DNA from: Planctomycetota bacterium
GTDB taxonomy: Bacteria; Planctomycetota; Phycisphaerae; Sedimentisphaerales; Anaerobacaceae
NCBI GenBank assembly: GCA_019456145.1
Contig: VRUL01000002.1
Location: 186,001-250,000 of the forward strand
Direction: 5' to 3'
DNA: 64,000 nt
Within the stretch, counting starts at the first letter, position 1. The number at the start of each line of letters is the position of its first letter. A model generated the notes under the pieces. The model was not told the DNA's origin. It made no database searches and was given only the letters and a program-made list of their open reading frames with translations. Shown one piece after another: positions 42,667-52,738 of this stretch. Position numbers and translations under genes: made by a program.

Positions 42667-44844
42667 ATGTTACGCATTTGCTTAACGCTGCTGGTAATTT
42701 TTGTTTTGGCCTTTGTTGGCACTGCATCGGCTGATTCGCCTTTCAATGTCGACTGCTTTTTCGGCTGGGGTGGTTGTTATCGCCCCATGGAATGGACTCC
42801 TGTGGAAATTGGTATCAGCAGCACACTTACTGAACCTTTCGCAGGTTCCCTGAACGTATCAGCCAAACAGGATGGTCTAAACACCTTAAACATTACCCAT
42901 ACTTTCGTGCTTACACCGGATGTCCCTTTACATATACCGTTAGTCACAAAATTGGCCTTTGCCCTCGATAAATGCAGCGTGAGAATTTCCGACCAACACG
43001 GCCGAACACGCTGGCGCCACGATTTCGAACTTTGGGATTTTTCCCCGGGAAAACGGACACTGACCGCCATAGGCCAGAATGATTTGTTCATCGGACTCAT
43101 AGGCCGGAGAAAATTCGGTCTGTTAAGTTTATCTAAACAATCCGCCTGTAAGTCGGAAACGGGCCGGGGAAAAGTGTATTTAAAAGATAAACTCCCTCGA
43201 ATGGTCCCCTGGGACTGGACGGGTTTTGTTTCTCTTGACCTGCTTATCCTCTACGATCCTGATTGGAACCTGTTTAACAAGAATCAATTAAATGCGATAG
43301 CACAATGGATTTCCAATGGCGGCAAATTACTGCTCATCCTTGGAAGCCGTCCCCTCCTGGGAGAAAATCCAATTGCCGAGTTACTCCCGTTTGAAGTTCA
43401 GCAGGCAAAGCAAATTTCCGTTACCATAGATGAACTTAAGAATTGGGGATTGAACGCTGCCAATTCGGAATCTGTTGTGTCCTGGCCCCTCAAGCCCAAA
43501 CCTGGCGCTCAGTGTTACAAGACTGATGATACAAATAATGGAGAATGCCTCTTTGCTACAGGATATGTTGGTTTTGGCCGCGTTGGTGTATTAGCGTTTG
43601 ACCCTTCCACTATGACCGAATTTCAGAAAACAAATTCCGCCCAATTCTGGGTCAGTCGTATAGCAGCTATTTTAGAGGACAGTGACATCAAGACCGATGA
43701 GTTCGAGACAAAAGAACAAACCCCGAATAGTCAAAAAGGTCGAAGGCAACCTAACAGAAAGATTTATCGTGGCCTCGGGGCGCACAGAAGTATCGCATTT
43801 GCTGAAGATGTCGAAGGTAATCCTGATAATCCCCAAAATGACTATCAATACAATATTGGCCAGGCCCAGGCCGGGAGTAATGCGGTGATGGAATACCTAT
43901 ACAGTATTTCTGAATTGCGGCCTTTGAGCATTTGGTGGGTAATACTTCTACTTACTCTCCTGGCGGTTTTATTGGGACCGGTAGATTATATAGTGCTCAA
44001 ACGTATGAACCGTTTACCCTTGACATGGGTCACATCTGCTTTTTGGATTATCTTGTTTTCCGCGGGTGCCTATTATGGTGTTCAGGCTCTTCGTGGCGGC
44101 AAAATGCAGTTCCGGATAGTTTCAGTTCTGGATGGAATCAAGCACTCCGATCGTGCATGGTCCACTGTGTATTGCGGTTTGTTTGCACCTCACAGCGATG
44201 ACTATCAGCTAAAGGACCTTGATGAAAAACAATGGTGGTCCGGCATTGCTCCCGCACAAGAACACCTTTATGCTTACCGCCAACAAACAGGCAGTAGAAA
44301 TATTTATTGCTTCCAGCACGATGGAAGTAACCTGCCCTATTCGTTACCCATCAATATATGGACAATGCAGTGCTTAATGAACGAATCGCCCGTACAGCAA
44401 CTGCCTATTGATGCCAGGATTGAACGCCGAGGAGATGAAATATTTCTTACAATCATCAACCAATCAGAAAGCCCAATCAAAAAAGGTTATGTTCTATTTG
44501 ATAAAAATCAAGCTATCAGTTTTGGCCCTGTTAGTGGGTATTCAACGGAAGATTTTTCTGAAAGGTTGAAACCATATAGAGGTTGGGAGAAAACTATTAT
44601 CAGAAATCCTGATGGAAGATATCGGTACTATATGGATGGTTCTCAATCCGAGTTTAAAAATGAAACCGCCTACTCTGCACAGGGATGTTTGCGGCGAACT
44701 CAAACCATCGAGGCATATCTTGCAAAGGGAGCCGCAGTAGTTTGTGCCAAGTTCGACCAGGCTCCCGTATCGTTCGCAGTAAAGGACCTTTCGTGTGATT
44801 ATAATCATACGCAGCTGGTTCGTCTTGTTGTTTTTCCCAAATAG
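42667..44844 (+). CDS. Large exported membrane protein of the operon
   Basis: The product has 725 residues. Signal peptide (MLRICLTLLVIFVLAFVGTASA), beta domain, then a Rossmann-like amidotransferase-type stretch (LLILYDPDWNLFNKNQLNAIAQWISNGGKLLLILGSRP). Two membrane helices follow (about 417-435 and 455-475; WWVILLLTLLAVLLGPVDYIVL), then a C-terminal beta region. Planctomycete MoxR loci often carry such a protein after BatA. GAGGG six bases before the ATG. No enzyme motif found. Confidence 0.7.
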   Translation: MLRICLTLLVIFVLAFVGTASADSPFNVDCFFGWGGCYRPMEWTPVEIGISSTLTEPFAGSLNVSAKQDGLNTLNITHTFVLTPDVPLHIPLVTKLAFALDKCSVRISDQHGRTRWRHDFELWDFSPGKRTLTAIGQNDLFIGLIGRRKFGLLSLSKQSACKSETGRGKVYLKDKLPRMVPWDWTGFVSLDLLILYDPDWNLFNKNQLNAIAQWISNGGKLLLILGSRPLLGENPIAELLPFEVQQAKQISVTIDELKNWGLNAANSESVVSWPLKPKPGAQCYKTDDTNNGECLFATGYVGFGRVGVLAFDPSTMTEFQKTNSAQFWVSRIAAILEDSDIKTDEFETKEQTPNSQKGRRQPNRKIYRGLGAHRSIAFAEDVEGNPDNPQNDYQYNIGQAQAGSNAVMEYLYSISELRPLSIWWVILLLTLLAVLLGPVDYIVLKRMNRLPLTWVTSAFWIILFSAGAYYGVQALRGGKMQFRIVSVLDGIKHSDRAWSTVYCGLFAPHSDDYQLKDLDEKQWWSGIAPAQEHLYAYRQQTGSRNIYCFQHDGSNLPYSLPINIWTMQCLMNESPVQQLPIDARIERRGDEIFLTIINQSESPIKKGYVLFDKNQAISFGPVSGYSTEDFSERLKPYRGWEKTIIRNPDGRYRYYMDGSQSEFKNETAYSAQGCLRRTQTIEAYLAKGAAVVCAKFDQAPVSFAVKDLSCDYNHTQLVRLVVFPK

Positions 44845-44861
44845 ATAATGAGGAAATAAGA

Positions 44862-45788
44862 ATGATTGAAACCAAGCGTCTCACTAAACATTACGGGAAT
44901 TTAACGGCGTTGGTTGACCTCGACCTGGTCATTGAAGCCGGTGATATTTTCGGTTTCATCGGCCCTAATGGTGCTGGAAAAACCACTACCATGCGCATAT
45001 TAGTTACCTTGTTGGAGCCCAGTAGCGGCCAAGCGTTCATTGATGGTTTGGATATCACCAAAAAAGGTAAAGAAGTTCGCAGAATGGTTGGGTATATGCC
45101 TGACTTTATGGGGATCTATGATGACCTCAAGGTGTTTGAATACCTCGAGTTTTTTGCGGCCGCTTTTAGTATTGAACACAAGAAACGAAAGTCCATCGTC
45201 GAAGGTGTGCTCGAGTTGACCGATTTGCAGAGCAAAGGAAGCTTTACCGTCGACAGTCTCTCTCGGGGTATGCAGCAGCGCCTGGGCCTGGCCCGTGTAC
45301 TCATTCATGATCCAAAGGTACTGGTTCTGGACGAACCTGCCAGTGGCCTCGATCCACGTGCCCGCATTGAAATTAGAGAGCTGCTCCGTGAGCTCAAACG
45401 CATGGGAAAAACAATTATGATCTCCAGCCATATACTAAGCGAACTTGAAGAAATCTGTGATCACATTGGCATTATTGAGCAAGGCCGGCTGGTATTTAGC
45501 GGCACGATGGAGGAAATTCGACAGCGAATGGGTGTTCAAAGTAAAGTCCGTGTGCAGGTAGCTAATAATCAGCAGCGTGCGATTGAACTGCTCTCAGCCC
45601 TGCCCGAGGTCCAGGATGTTCAATCCACAGGGAGGTATATCGCCGTCACCCTTGACAAGGACCAAAATACCGACGGCATTATTGCTCGCGTACTGGTGAA
45701 CGGTGACATAGATATTGTGTCACTCGAACCTCAGCAGGTCAAACTTGATGAGGCATTTCTCCAGTTAACCAAAGGTATCGTTCATTAA
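44862..45788 (+). CDS. ABC-2-type transporter ATPase
   Basis: The product has 308 residues. Walker A GPNGAGKTTT (about 38-47), signature LSRGMQQRLG, Walker B VLVLDEPASGLDPRAR, H-loop SSHILSELEEICDH, then a C-terminal dimerisation part typical of exporters. GAGGAAATAAGA precedes the ATG. It should power the three permeases that follow. Family members export polysaccharide, lipid or small molecules or support gliding; the substrate is unknown. Confidence 0.95.
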   Translation: MIETKRLTKHYGNLTALVDLDLVIEAGDIFGFIGPNGAGKTTTMRILVTLLEPSSGQAFIDGLDITKKGKEVRRMVGYMPDFMGIYDDLKVFEYLEFFAAAFSIEHKKRKSIVEGVLELTDLQSKGSFTVDSLSRGMQQRLGLARVLIHDPKVLVLDEPASGLDPRARIEIRELLRELKRMGKTIMISSHILSELEEICDHIGIIEQGRLVFSGTMEEIRQRMGVQSKVRVQVANNQQRAIELLSALPEVQDVQSTGRYIAVTLDKDQNTDGIIARVLVNGDIDIVSLEPQQVKLDEAFLQLTKGIVH

Positions 45789-45855
45789 TACAAAAGGTAA
45801 GCTGAGCAATCGTTACTGTAAGCAGTAAGGGCCGATCTAAAGCTAAGGATTGTAT

Positions 45856-47577
45856 ATGGCTGTGGCATTGATCAGTTCGTTTTCAAGATTCATCAATCCG
45901 TCCTGGTTAACCGGTCCAATCTTTGACAAGGAGCTGCGCGTTTCCAGTCGCAGACGCCGAAATTATGTCCTCCGTTCTGTTTATCTGTTAGTACTGATCA
46001 TTCTTGTAGCTGCCGCCTGGTTTACTGCTCTTTTAAGGGGCTCTGGAACGTCAGTCGCCTGGCAAGTTTCACGTATGGCTGAAGTTGGCAGGAGCCTTGT
46101 TCTGATGATAACATGGTTTCAATTCTTGACCGCTCAGGTTCTTGCTGCGGTTATGCTCAGCAATTCGATTAGTGATGAAATTCGCCGAGGCACAATGGAT
46201 GTTCTGATGACCACGCCAATCAACTGTGTTCAGATCGTTCTGGGAAAGCTGTTGAGCAAACTGTTTCAGTTGATTCTGATGCTGGCTGTAAGTCTGCCTT
46301 TATTGGCCGTCATTAGAGTTTTCGGCGGAATCCAGTGGGATTATGTCGTCTCTTCTTTGAGCATTACCCTCGCCGCCACTGTTTTTGTCGGATCGTTGAG
46401 CATGTTCTTGTCTACAAAGTTTCGCCGTTCTTATCTTGTCATTCTGATTATGACGACCTTCTTAGTCGTTGCTTATCTACTCATGATTCCGTTATCTTTC
46501 TTTCGCAATTCAAGCAGCGTCCTGATGAGCGTTATACTGCATATCAATCCTTTTGCAGCGATGCTTCAGGTTACTTCAGCCGCCTTCCCGGGTTCCCGCA
46601 TGGGCACCACATTTTTTTCTTTGCCGTTACATTGTCTGTTAATGGGGGGCGCTTCAATGTTCATACTTTTTGCATCAGCATTCAGGATGCGAAGACATGC
46701 GCTCGATTCCTTTTTAGGAACTAACGCCGGAAGAAAATTACCCATATGGAAGAGAAACTTCATGTCCTCAGCTTTTAAAAGCAAAAGCTCTTTTTCGGCG
46801 ACCTCTCCCATCAGGCCGGTCACCGGCTCGCCAATCTTCTGGAAGGAACTGTCAAGACCATTTTCCAAGTCTCTCAGATCAAATGCAATAGTACTCGGCA
46901 TTTTGTTACTCCTCTTATTCATATTTTATTACCTGGGTTATTTATTCAATGCGTTTTCCGCAGCCACCCCCGTCGCAATGGTATTCTACAGCATGTTCAC
47001 AAGCGGCCTTTGGATGATCGCTACTATTCGCACAGCCGCCATGGCGGCAACCAGCATCACAAAGGAAAAGGAGGCACGAACTTTGCCCCTCCTTCTTGGT
47101 ACCTTGCTCGAGCCAAAGCAGATTATTCACGGAAAAGCTTTGGCCGCTTTATGGCGAAACGCACCTGCATGGCTCATCCTGGCTTTGGGCACACCCGTCT
47201 TTTACATTCTGATGACTACTCGTCAAAAAACAACAGGTATTAGTAGTCTGGATTTCTACTATTATTCTTACATCATCTTTGGACTGCTTGGGATTGTAGC
47301 AAATGTAATATTTCTGATTGGCCTCGGGATGTATTTTAGCACGCGTCTGAAATCGAGTACTGCCGCATTAATGGCTACCATTGGCTCATTGCTTGGTTTT
47401 TATGTTATACGTCGATTTATGTTTATGTTTCTCTTTGCTATCCTGGGCGTGATGATGACGGGAAATATACAAGTTGCACTTATATTAAACCAGATTGTTA
47501 GTATAGTTTTCAATGCAGTAATCGGCATGGTACTTCTCTGGCGGGCAAAGTACAGATTGAGGCGGGATATCTTCTGA
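45856..47577 (+). CDS. ABC-2-type permease, paralogue 1
   Basis: The product has 573 residues from the ATG at 45856 (AAGGA ahead). The start region carries SWLTGPIFDKELRVSSRRRR, shared with the next two genes. Two blocks of about six membrane helices each are separated by a cytosolic loop that includes a second WKEL motif (SPIFWKELSRP). The end (WRAKYRLRRDIF) is shared in weaker form. The duplicated 'KEL' start motif suggests an internally duplicated ABC-2 permease. Confidence 0.85.
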   Translation: MAVALISSFSRFINPSWLTGPIFDKELRVSSRRRRNYVLRSVYLLVLIILVAAAWFTALLRGSGTSVAWQVSRMAEVGRSLVLMITWFQFLTAQVLAAVMLSNSISDEIRRGTMDVLMTTPINCVQIVLGKLLSKLFQLILMLAVSLPLLAVIRVFGGIQWDYVVSSLSITLAATVFVGSLSMFLSTKFRRSYLVILIMTTFLVVAYLLMIPLSFFRNSSSVLMSVILHINPFAAMLQVTSAAFPGSRMGTTFFSLPLHCLLMGGASMFILFASAFRMRRHALDSFLGTNAGRKLPIWKRNFMSSAFKSKSSFSATSPIRPVTGSPIFWKELSRPFSKSLRSNAIVLGILLLLLFIFYYLGYLFNAFSAATPVAMVFYSMFTSGLWMIATIRTAAMAATSITKEKEARTLPLLLGTLLEPKQIIHGKALAALWRNAPAWLILALGTPVFYILMTTRQKTTGISSLDFYYYSYIIFGLLGIVANVIFLIGLGMYFSTRLKSSTAALMATIGSLLGFYVIRRFMFMFLFAILGVMMTGNIQVALILNQIVSIVFNAVIGMVLLWRAKYRLRRDIF

Positions 47578-47584
47578 TTCATTT

Positions 47585-49402
47585 ATGAATATTGGCTTGA
47601 GTAAATCTGTTCGCTACATTCTAAAACCTTCCTGGCTGACCGGACCTATTTTCGATAAAGAGCTGCGGGTCTCCAGCCGTAGAAGAAGAAATTACGTTCT
47701 TCGGTCCGCGTACTTAGCCATTTTAACCGTTTTTGTTGTCTTAGTCTGGCACACCATGGTCAGATTCCAGGGGGCCGCAGCATATCGAATTTCCCAAATG
47801 TCCGTAGCCGGCCTGGCCATAATTACAACCATAATCATGTTCCAGTTTGTTGCCACTCAATTGATTGCAGTTGTCATGCTCAGCACTTCTATTAGCGACG
47901 AAATCTACAATCGCACTCTTGGTGTGCTCATGACCACACCCATCAATAGTTTTCAGATCGTCATGGGCAAGCTCTTCAGTAAACTCCTGCAGATAATATT
48001 GCTTTTAGCCATCAGCTTGCCACTACTGGCTACTGTGCGTGTCTTTGGCGGTGTGCCTTGGAATTACGTTATTTCAAGTGTTTGTATTACGCTCACAGCT
48101 GTCATCTTTGCCGGCGTACTGAGCCTGTACTTTTCGATCAGTGCTCGACGCGCCTATGTGGTCATTCTCAAGACCCTTTTTACTCTCGGTATTATTTATC
48201 TGTTCATTCCAATCATGGTGGTTTTGGTGTCCCAGAGTTTCGTTCCCACTATCCGCCAGCCACTTATGCTCTTTTCCATCGTGATGCTTCCCAACCCCTT
48301 CGTGGTCATGCAGTTCAACACTGCGGCAATGATGTCTCCAGGAGCAGTGGGGATTATGCCTATCCCGTTATCATGGCCCATTCATTGTGTGGTTATGCTC
48401 GGCGCTTCTGTCTTCTTGCTTGCCTGGTCGATGAGGATTGTGCGCAGGGTTGCTCTGCGTCAGGCTACCGGCCAACTTGACCTGGCTACCAAAAACCGAA
48501 AAAAGAAAAAGCTGTCACTGAAAACGACAAAATCAGAAGGGCAGTCCGGCCTTATAAGGCGTGTAAAAGGTTCACCCGTGGTTTGGAAGGAACTCAGGGC
48601 TCCAATCATTCAAGGTAGCAGGAAGAAAAACATCATTGGTCTTGCGATTACTATAATTGCTCTGCTGATAACCTATGCTGTAAATATGAAGGAAAAACTC
48701 CTGGATGAAGATTTTACACATATTGCATACACTTTGGTTTTTGTTATTATCGGTTTGATTACTAATATAGTTCTTTCAGCCACTACTATCACCACCGAAA
48801 AGGAAACACGTTCATGGCCAATTTTGTTGGCCACCTCTATGAGTGATTGGCAGATTCTTATAGGAAAGGCTGTAGGTGTATTCCGCCGATGTCTTCCCAT
48901 CTGGCTTTTACTGGCCGGCCATCTTATTCTTTTCATTACAGTAAGATACATTCACCCAATCGCTGTGGTGCATTTGGCTATACTCGTCACCTGGATTGTG
49001 GTGTTTCTCTCCGGCTCGGGCCTCTATTTCAGCGCCCGTCTGAAACGTACTACCTCAGCGGTGGTCGCTAATTTTGCCTTGGCCCTGACCCTATGGGCGG
49101 TTATTCCACTACTGCTCGGATTGGTAGCGACAATCACCTACGAAAGCGATATCCTGGAGGCATATATATTGACCAATCCCGTGGTGCAGACCGTTGTTAT
49201 TATGGATGGAGCCGGCGGCAGTCATAATGCAACGAGGAATCTTTCCCGTCTTAATTATGAATGGCCAAGTCCAAGTGGCAGTAATTGGAACAGTATCCGG
49301 TCTACAACAAGCATCCTGTTTATTACGATGCTAATCTATATGTCTATGGGATTGTTGTTTGCATGGCGGGCGAAGTGCCGATTCCGGCGAAATATATTTT
49401 AG
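47585..49402 (+). CDS. ABC-2-type permease, paralogue 2
   Basis: The product has 605 residues. Same plan as its neighbours: GPIFDKELRVSSRRRRNYVL near residues 20-40, six helices, a loop with GSPVVWKELRAPI, six more helices, ending AWRAKCRFRRNIF. It is closer to paralogue 3 than to paralogue 1 (identical end; PINSFQIVMGKLFSKLLQII shared exactly). It begins eight bases after the previous stop. Confidence 0.85.
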   Translation: MNIGLSKSVRYILKPSWLTGPIFDKELRVSSRRRRNYVLRSAYLAILTVFVVLVWHTMVRFQGAAAYRISQMSVAGLAIITTIIMFQFVATQLIAVVMLSTSISDEIYNRTLGVLMTTPINSFQIVMGKLFSKLLQIILLLAISLPLLATVRVFGGVPWNYVISSVCITLTAVIFAGVLSLYFSISARRAYVVILKTLFTLGIIYLFIPIMVVLVSQSFVPTIRQPLMLFSIVMLPNPFVVMQFNTAAMMSPGAVGIMPIPLSWPIHCVVMLGASVFLLAWSMRIVRRVALRQATGQLDLATKNRKKKKLSLKTTKSEGQSGLIRRVKGSPVVWKELRAPIIQGSRKKNIIGLAITIIALLITYAVNMKEKLLDEDFTHIAYTLVFVIIGLITNIVLSATTITTEKETRSWPILLATSMSDWQILIGKAVGVFRRCLPIWLLLAGHLILFITVRYIHPIAVVHLAILVTWIVVFLSGSGLYFSARLKRTTSAVVANFALALTLWAVIPLLLGLVATITYESDILEAYILTNPVVQTVVIMDGAGGSHNATRNLSRLNYEWPSPSGSNWNSIRSTTSILFITMLIYMSMGLLFAWRAKCRFRRNIF

Positions 49403-49419
49403 TTCCTCTTTTTAAGATT

Positions 49420-51201
49420 ATGACAACAGCGTTGATAAATTTTGTTTCAAAATTTCTAAGCTTGTCCTGGTTGACCGGTCCTATTTTCGATAAAGAGCTG
49501 CGAGTCTCAAGCCGTAGAAGGAGAAATTACGTTCTTCGGTTCACCTACCTTGTACTGTTGACCACTTTCCTGGTTTTCGTCTGGCTCGAGGAGGTAAGGT
49601 ATCTTGGTTCTGCGGTATATCGAATATCGCGAATGGCCAGAGCTGGACAGACCATTACCTTTTTCATTGTTTGGTTTCAGTTTTGTGCTACCCAGCTTAT
49701 TGCCATTATTATGCTCAGCACTTCTATCAGTGACGAAATCGACAATTGCACACTTGGACTACTCATGACCACTCCTATTAACAGCTTTCAGATCGTCATG
49801 GGCAAACTCTTCAGTAAGCTCCTGCAGATAATATTGCTTTTAGCCATCAGTCTGCCATTACTGGCTATTGTTCGTATCTTTGGTGGTGTGCCTTGGGATT
49901 ATATTATCTCCAGCCTTTGCATAACGCTGGCAGCTCTTATTTTTGTTAGTTCGCTCAGTATGTTTTTCTCTATTTATTTCCGAAAGGCCTATGTTGTTAT
50001 TATTGTGACTATCCTGTCTCTTGGGCTGCTTTTCGCTTTGCTGCCGTTTTTGTGCTTTATGATGTTTAAAGATATGATGTCAGACGATGATAAACTCATC
50101 TCTATAATCTTTCAAGCAAATCCTTATGGTATCATGATGTTTAATACTATGGTCATGGATAATCCACGCAATCTTGGCACGATATTTTTTTCCTGGCCTT
50201 TGCATTGTGCTATTATGCTGGTAAGCTCCGGGGTGTTATTGTTGGTGTCTATAATTAAGGTTCGTAAAGTTGCCCTGTGTCAGGCTACGGGCCAGCTCGA
50301 CAGGTTCTTTCGAAAAAAGCCAACCAATGGGGCTATTGAATCCAGGCCAAATACCTCTGCAATTAGGCCGGTAGGCAAACTTGCTTTTCTGTGGAAGGAA
50401 CTGAGAAGCCCCTTGTTCGGGCGAAGCAAAACCACTGCTATTCTTGTGATTTCCATACCCCTGATTCTGCTCTTATTAACATACGTCCTTATAGCCAACG
50501 AAAACGTCTTAGACGATCAAGATGTGCAAGCGTCATATCTGGCAATTCTTGGATGTATAGGGATGTTGTTTGCTATCGTTCTCCCGGCTACGTGTATTAC
50601 ATCAGAGAAGGAATCCCGCTGCTGGCCTTTGATCCTAACTACCACATTAAGTGATTGGCAAATACTATTGGGCAAAATCATTGGTTCATTGCGCCGCTGT
50701 GCGCCCGCCTGGTTTCTGATGTTCGGGCATTTGATTGTGTTTACACTCATCGGATTCATTCATCCTATTGCGCTGATACATATTCCTGTTTTGGTGGCAT
50801 GGATAATTGTATTTTTTCTTGGAACAGGTGTTTACTTTAGTTCTCGTTTCAAACACACAACTACGGCAGTTATCATGAATTTCACTTTCGCTGCGGTAAT
50901 TTGGGGCCTTGTGCCTCTGCTGATGCTCCTTTATGCTGCAATGACACGCACAAGTGATAATTATGTTGAGAGATATATGAATATTAATCCTCTATTCCAG
51001 GGTGCTGTGGTCCTGGACGGAACTTGTGGTAGAAGACGTGCGCTAAGAAGTGTTACAAAATTGCGCTATCACTGGGCCCGAGGAAATGAAAATGCTTTGG
51101 AATCAACCGGTTTTTTACTAAGTTCTATGCTTGGATATATGCTAATCGGCTCTTTATTTGCATGGCGGGCGAAGTGCCGATTCCGGCGAAATATATTTTG
51201 A
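49420..51201 (+). CDS. ABC-2-type permease, paralogue 3
   Basis: The product has 593 residues from the ATG at 49420; a longer frame from 49285 would overlap the preceding gene by over 100 bases and lacks reason. It shares the N-terminal GPIFDKELRVSSRRRRNYVL block, the PINSFQIVMGKLFSKLLQII segment and the AWRAKCRFRRNIF end with paralogue 2. About 12 helices. Recent tandem duplication is likely, as long DNA blocks are near-identical. Confidence 0.85.
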   Translation: MTTALINFVSKFLSLSWLTGPIFDKELRVSSRRRRNYVLRFTYLVLLTTFLVFVWLEEVRYLGSAVYRISRMARAGQTITFFIVWFQFCATQLIAIIMLSTSISDEIDNCTLGLLMTTPINSFQIVMGKLFSKLLQIILLLAISLPLLAIVRIFGGVPWDYIISSLCITLAALIFVSSLSMFFSIYFRKAYVVIIVTILSLGLLFALLPFLCFMMFKDMMSDDDKLISIIFQANPYGIMMFNTMVMDNPRNLGTIFFSWPLHCAIMLVSSGVLLLVSIIKVRKVALCQATGQLDRFFRKKPTNGAIESRPNTSAIRPVGKLAFLWKELRSPLFGRSKTTAILVISIPLILLLLTYVLIANENVLDDQDVQASYLAILGCIGMLFAIVLPATCITSEKESRCWPLILTTTLSDWQILLGKIIGSLRRCAPAWFLMFGHLIVFTLIGFIHPIALIHIPVLVAWIIVFFLGTGVYFSSRFKHTTTAVIMNFTFAAVIWGLVPLLMLLYAAMTRTSDNYVERYMNINPLFQGAVVLDGTCGRRRALRSVTKLRYHWARGNENALESTGFLLSSMLGYMLIGSLFAWRAKCRFRRNIF

Positions 51202-51222
51202 CCTTTCTTTGAGACACAACTT

Positions 51223-52347
51223 ATGGCTCGAGTTTTATTGGAAAATGTTAGTAAGGTTTTTGATAAACAAGTTACCGCAGTCTCTGATTTTAGGTTGGAA
51301 GTAGCTGATAGTGAGTTCATGGTAATTGTCGGGCCCAGTGGCTCCGGCAAAACCACGATTTTAAGGATGATTGCCGGACTGGAAAAAGTCACCTCTGGAA
51401 ATATCTATATCGGGGATACTTTGGTTAATGATGTTCCTCCAAGAAATCGTGATATCGCTATGGTGTTCCAAAATTATGCTTTGTACCCGCACATGAACGT
51501 CTATGAGAACATTGCATTTGGGCTCAAAATGCGGAAGTTCTCAAAGGAAGAAATCAATAGACGGGTTAAAAAGGTCTCTGTTCTGTTAGGCATAGAGCAC
51601 TTGTTTACTCGAAAACCAAAAGCCCTCTCCGGCGGGCAGCGTCAGCGAGTCGCTGTTGGTCGCGCTATTGTTCGCAGTCCAAAAGTATTCCTGTTCGACG
51701 AACCTTTAAGCAATCTCGATACCGGATTACGTGGGGCCACTCGGGCGGAACTAAAAGCCTTGCACCACAAATTACAGATTACCTCTATCTATGTCACTCA
51801 CGACCAAACCGAAGCCATGACCTTGGGGGACCGTATCTGCGTTACGTATAATGGCATAATTCAGCAAACAGCTTCTCCAATAGAGATATATGAACGGCCG
51901 ATTAATAAGTTTGTCGCAGGTTTTTTTGGTACACCATCCATGAATTTCTTTGCCGGACGGGTGAAGTTTCAAGGCGATATTCCATGCTTTGTGACAGGTA
52001 ACGATACCATAACTTTACCCCGGCGATTGAGAACTATTTTAGCTGATTATTCTGACAAGGAAATGGTAATGGGTATAAGGCCGGAAGACCTCTCTCTTTG
52101 CCAGTTCTCCAATCAAGCTGGCAATGTGATTAGTGCAACTGTTGACATCATTGAACCACTGGGAAGCCGTGCGGACATTTACCTGACCAACAATACAGGT
52201 ATCAAATTCATCACCAAAGCAGATCCTCACATCGAGATCAACGTACACGAAGAGGTAAAAGTGCATATTGACTCCGAAAGGATTCACATTTTTGAGCCTG
52301 GAGAAGCTGGTAAGAATATTACATTATCTGATGGTACATTAAACTGA
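51223..52347 (+). CDS. MalK/UgpC/FbpC-type importer ATPase
   Basis: The product has 374 residues. Walker A GPSGSGKTTI, Q-loop VFQNYALYPHMNVYENIAFGL, signature LSGGQRQRVAVGRAI, Walker B VFLFDEPLSNLD, H-loop YVTHDQTEAMTLGDR, then TOBE-type domains (about 240-365; MGIRPEDLSL). The family powers binding-protein-dependent import. It is the last gene of the operon and the only importer ATPase in view, so it probably serves the binding protein at 32209 and the permease at 33240, 16 kb upstream. Confidence 0.9.
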   Translation: MARVLLENVSKVFDKQVTAVSDFRLEVADSEFMVIVGPSGSGKTTILRMIAGLEKVTSGNIYIGDTLVNDVPPRNRDIAMVFQNYALYPHMNVYENIAFGLKMRKFSKEEINRRVKKVSVLLGIEHLFTRKPKALSGGQRQRVAVGRAIVRSPKVFLFDEPLSNLDTGLRGATRAELKALHHKLQITSIYVTHDQTEAMTLGDRICVTYNGIIQQTASPIEIYERPINKFVAGFFGTPSMNFFAGRVKFQGDIPCFVTGNDTITLPRRLRTILADYSDKEMVMGIRPEDLSLCQFSNQAGNVISATVDIIEPLGSRADIYLTNNTGIKFITKADPHIEINVHEEVKVHIDSERIHIFEPGEAGKNITLSDGTLN

Positions 52348-52738
52348 TGCAGTGTTCGGACCATATAATTCACAAAGATCAGAAGATTTTGGGCGACTGT
52401 CTTCCTATTCACTTCTGAGCGTATGTCAGCTCCCCGGCCACCTAAAATATCGAGCTTTTACGCCCATGATTCAATACGGATTGTCGTTCAGACGAACCAA
52501 AACAAACTTCAAACACAAACTGTCTCAAAACTCAAAGAATCTCCGTAGCCGATCACAACACTAACATTATCTCAATTTCACCGTAGCCTGCTTTCACCAC
52601 CTTCACTATCAGTTGAGGTGGTGAAAAGAAAGGCTAAGGTAATTCGAATCTTCCCGGTGGTGGATACCAGTGTTGCTGGCTTATTCTGTTGTTCTTGGGC
52701 GAGGACTGTTTCTGTGTGTGACAGGTGCAGTCTGGTAA
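52348..52738 (+). terminator. Spacer after the operon with an 11-bp stem
   Basis: TTTCACCACCT (52592-52602) is the exact reverse complement of AGGTGGTGAAA (52616-52626), loop 13 bases. No T-run follows on either strand, so factor-independent termination is doubtful, but it stands between two convergent transcripts and is the best end signal here. A 70-codon rightward frame at 52352 shows no features of a gene. Confidence 0.4.
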
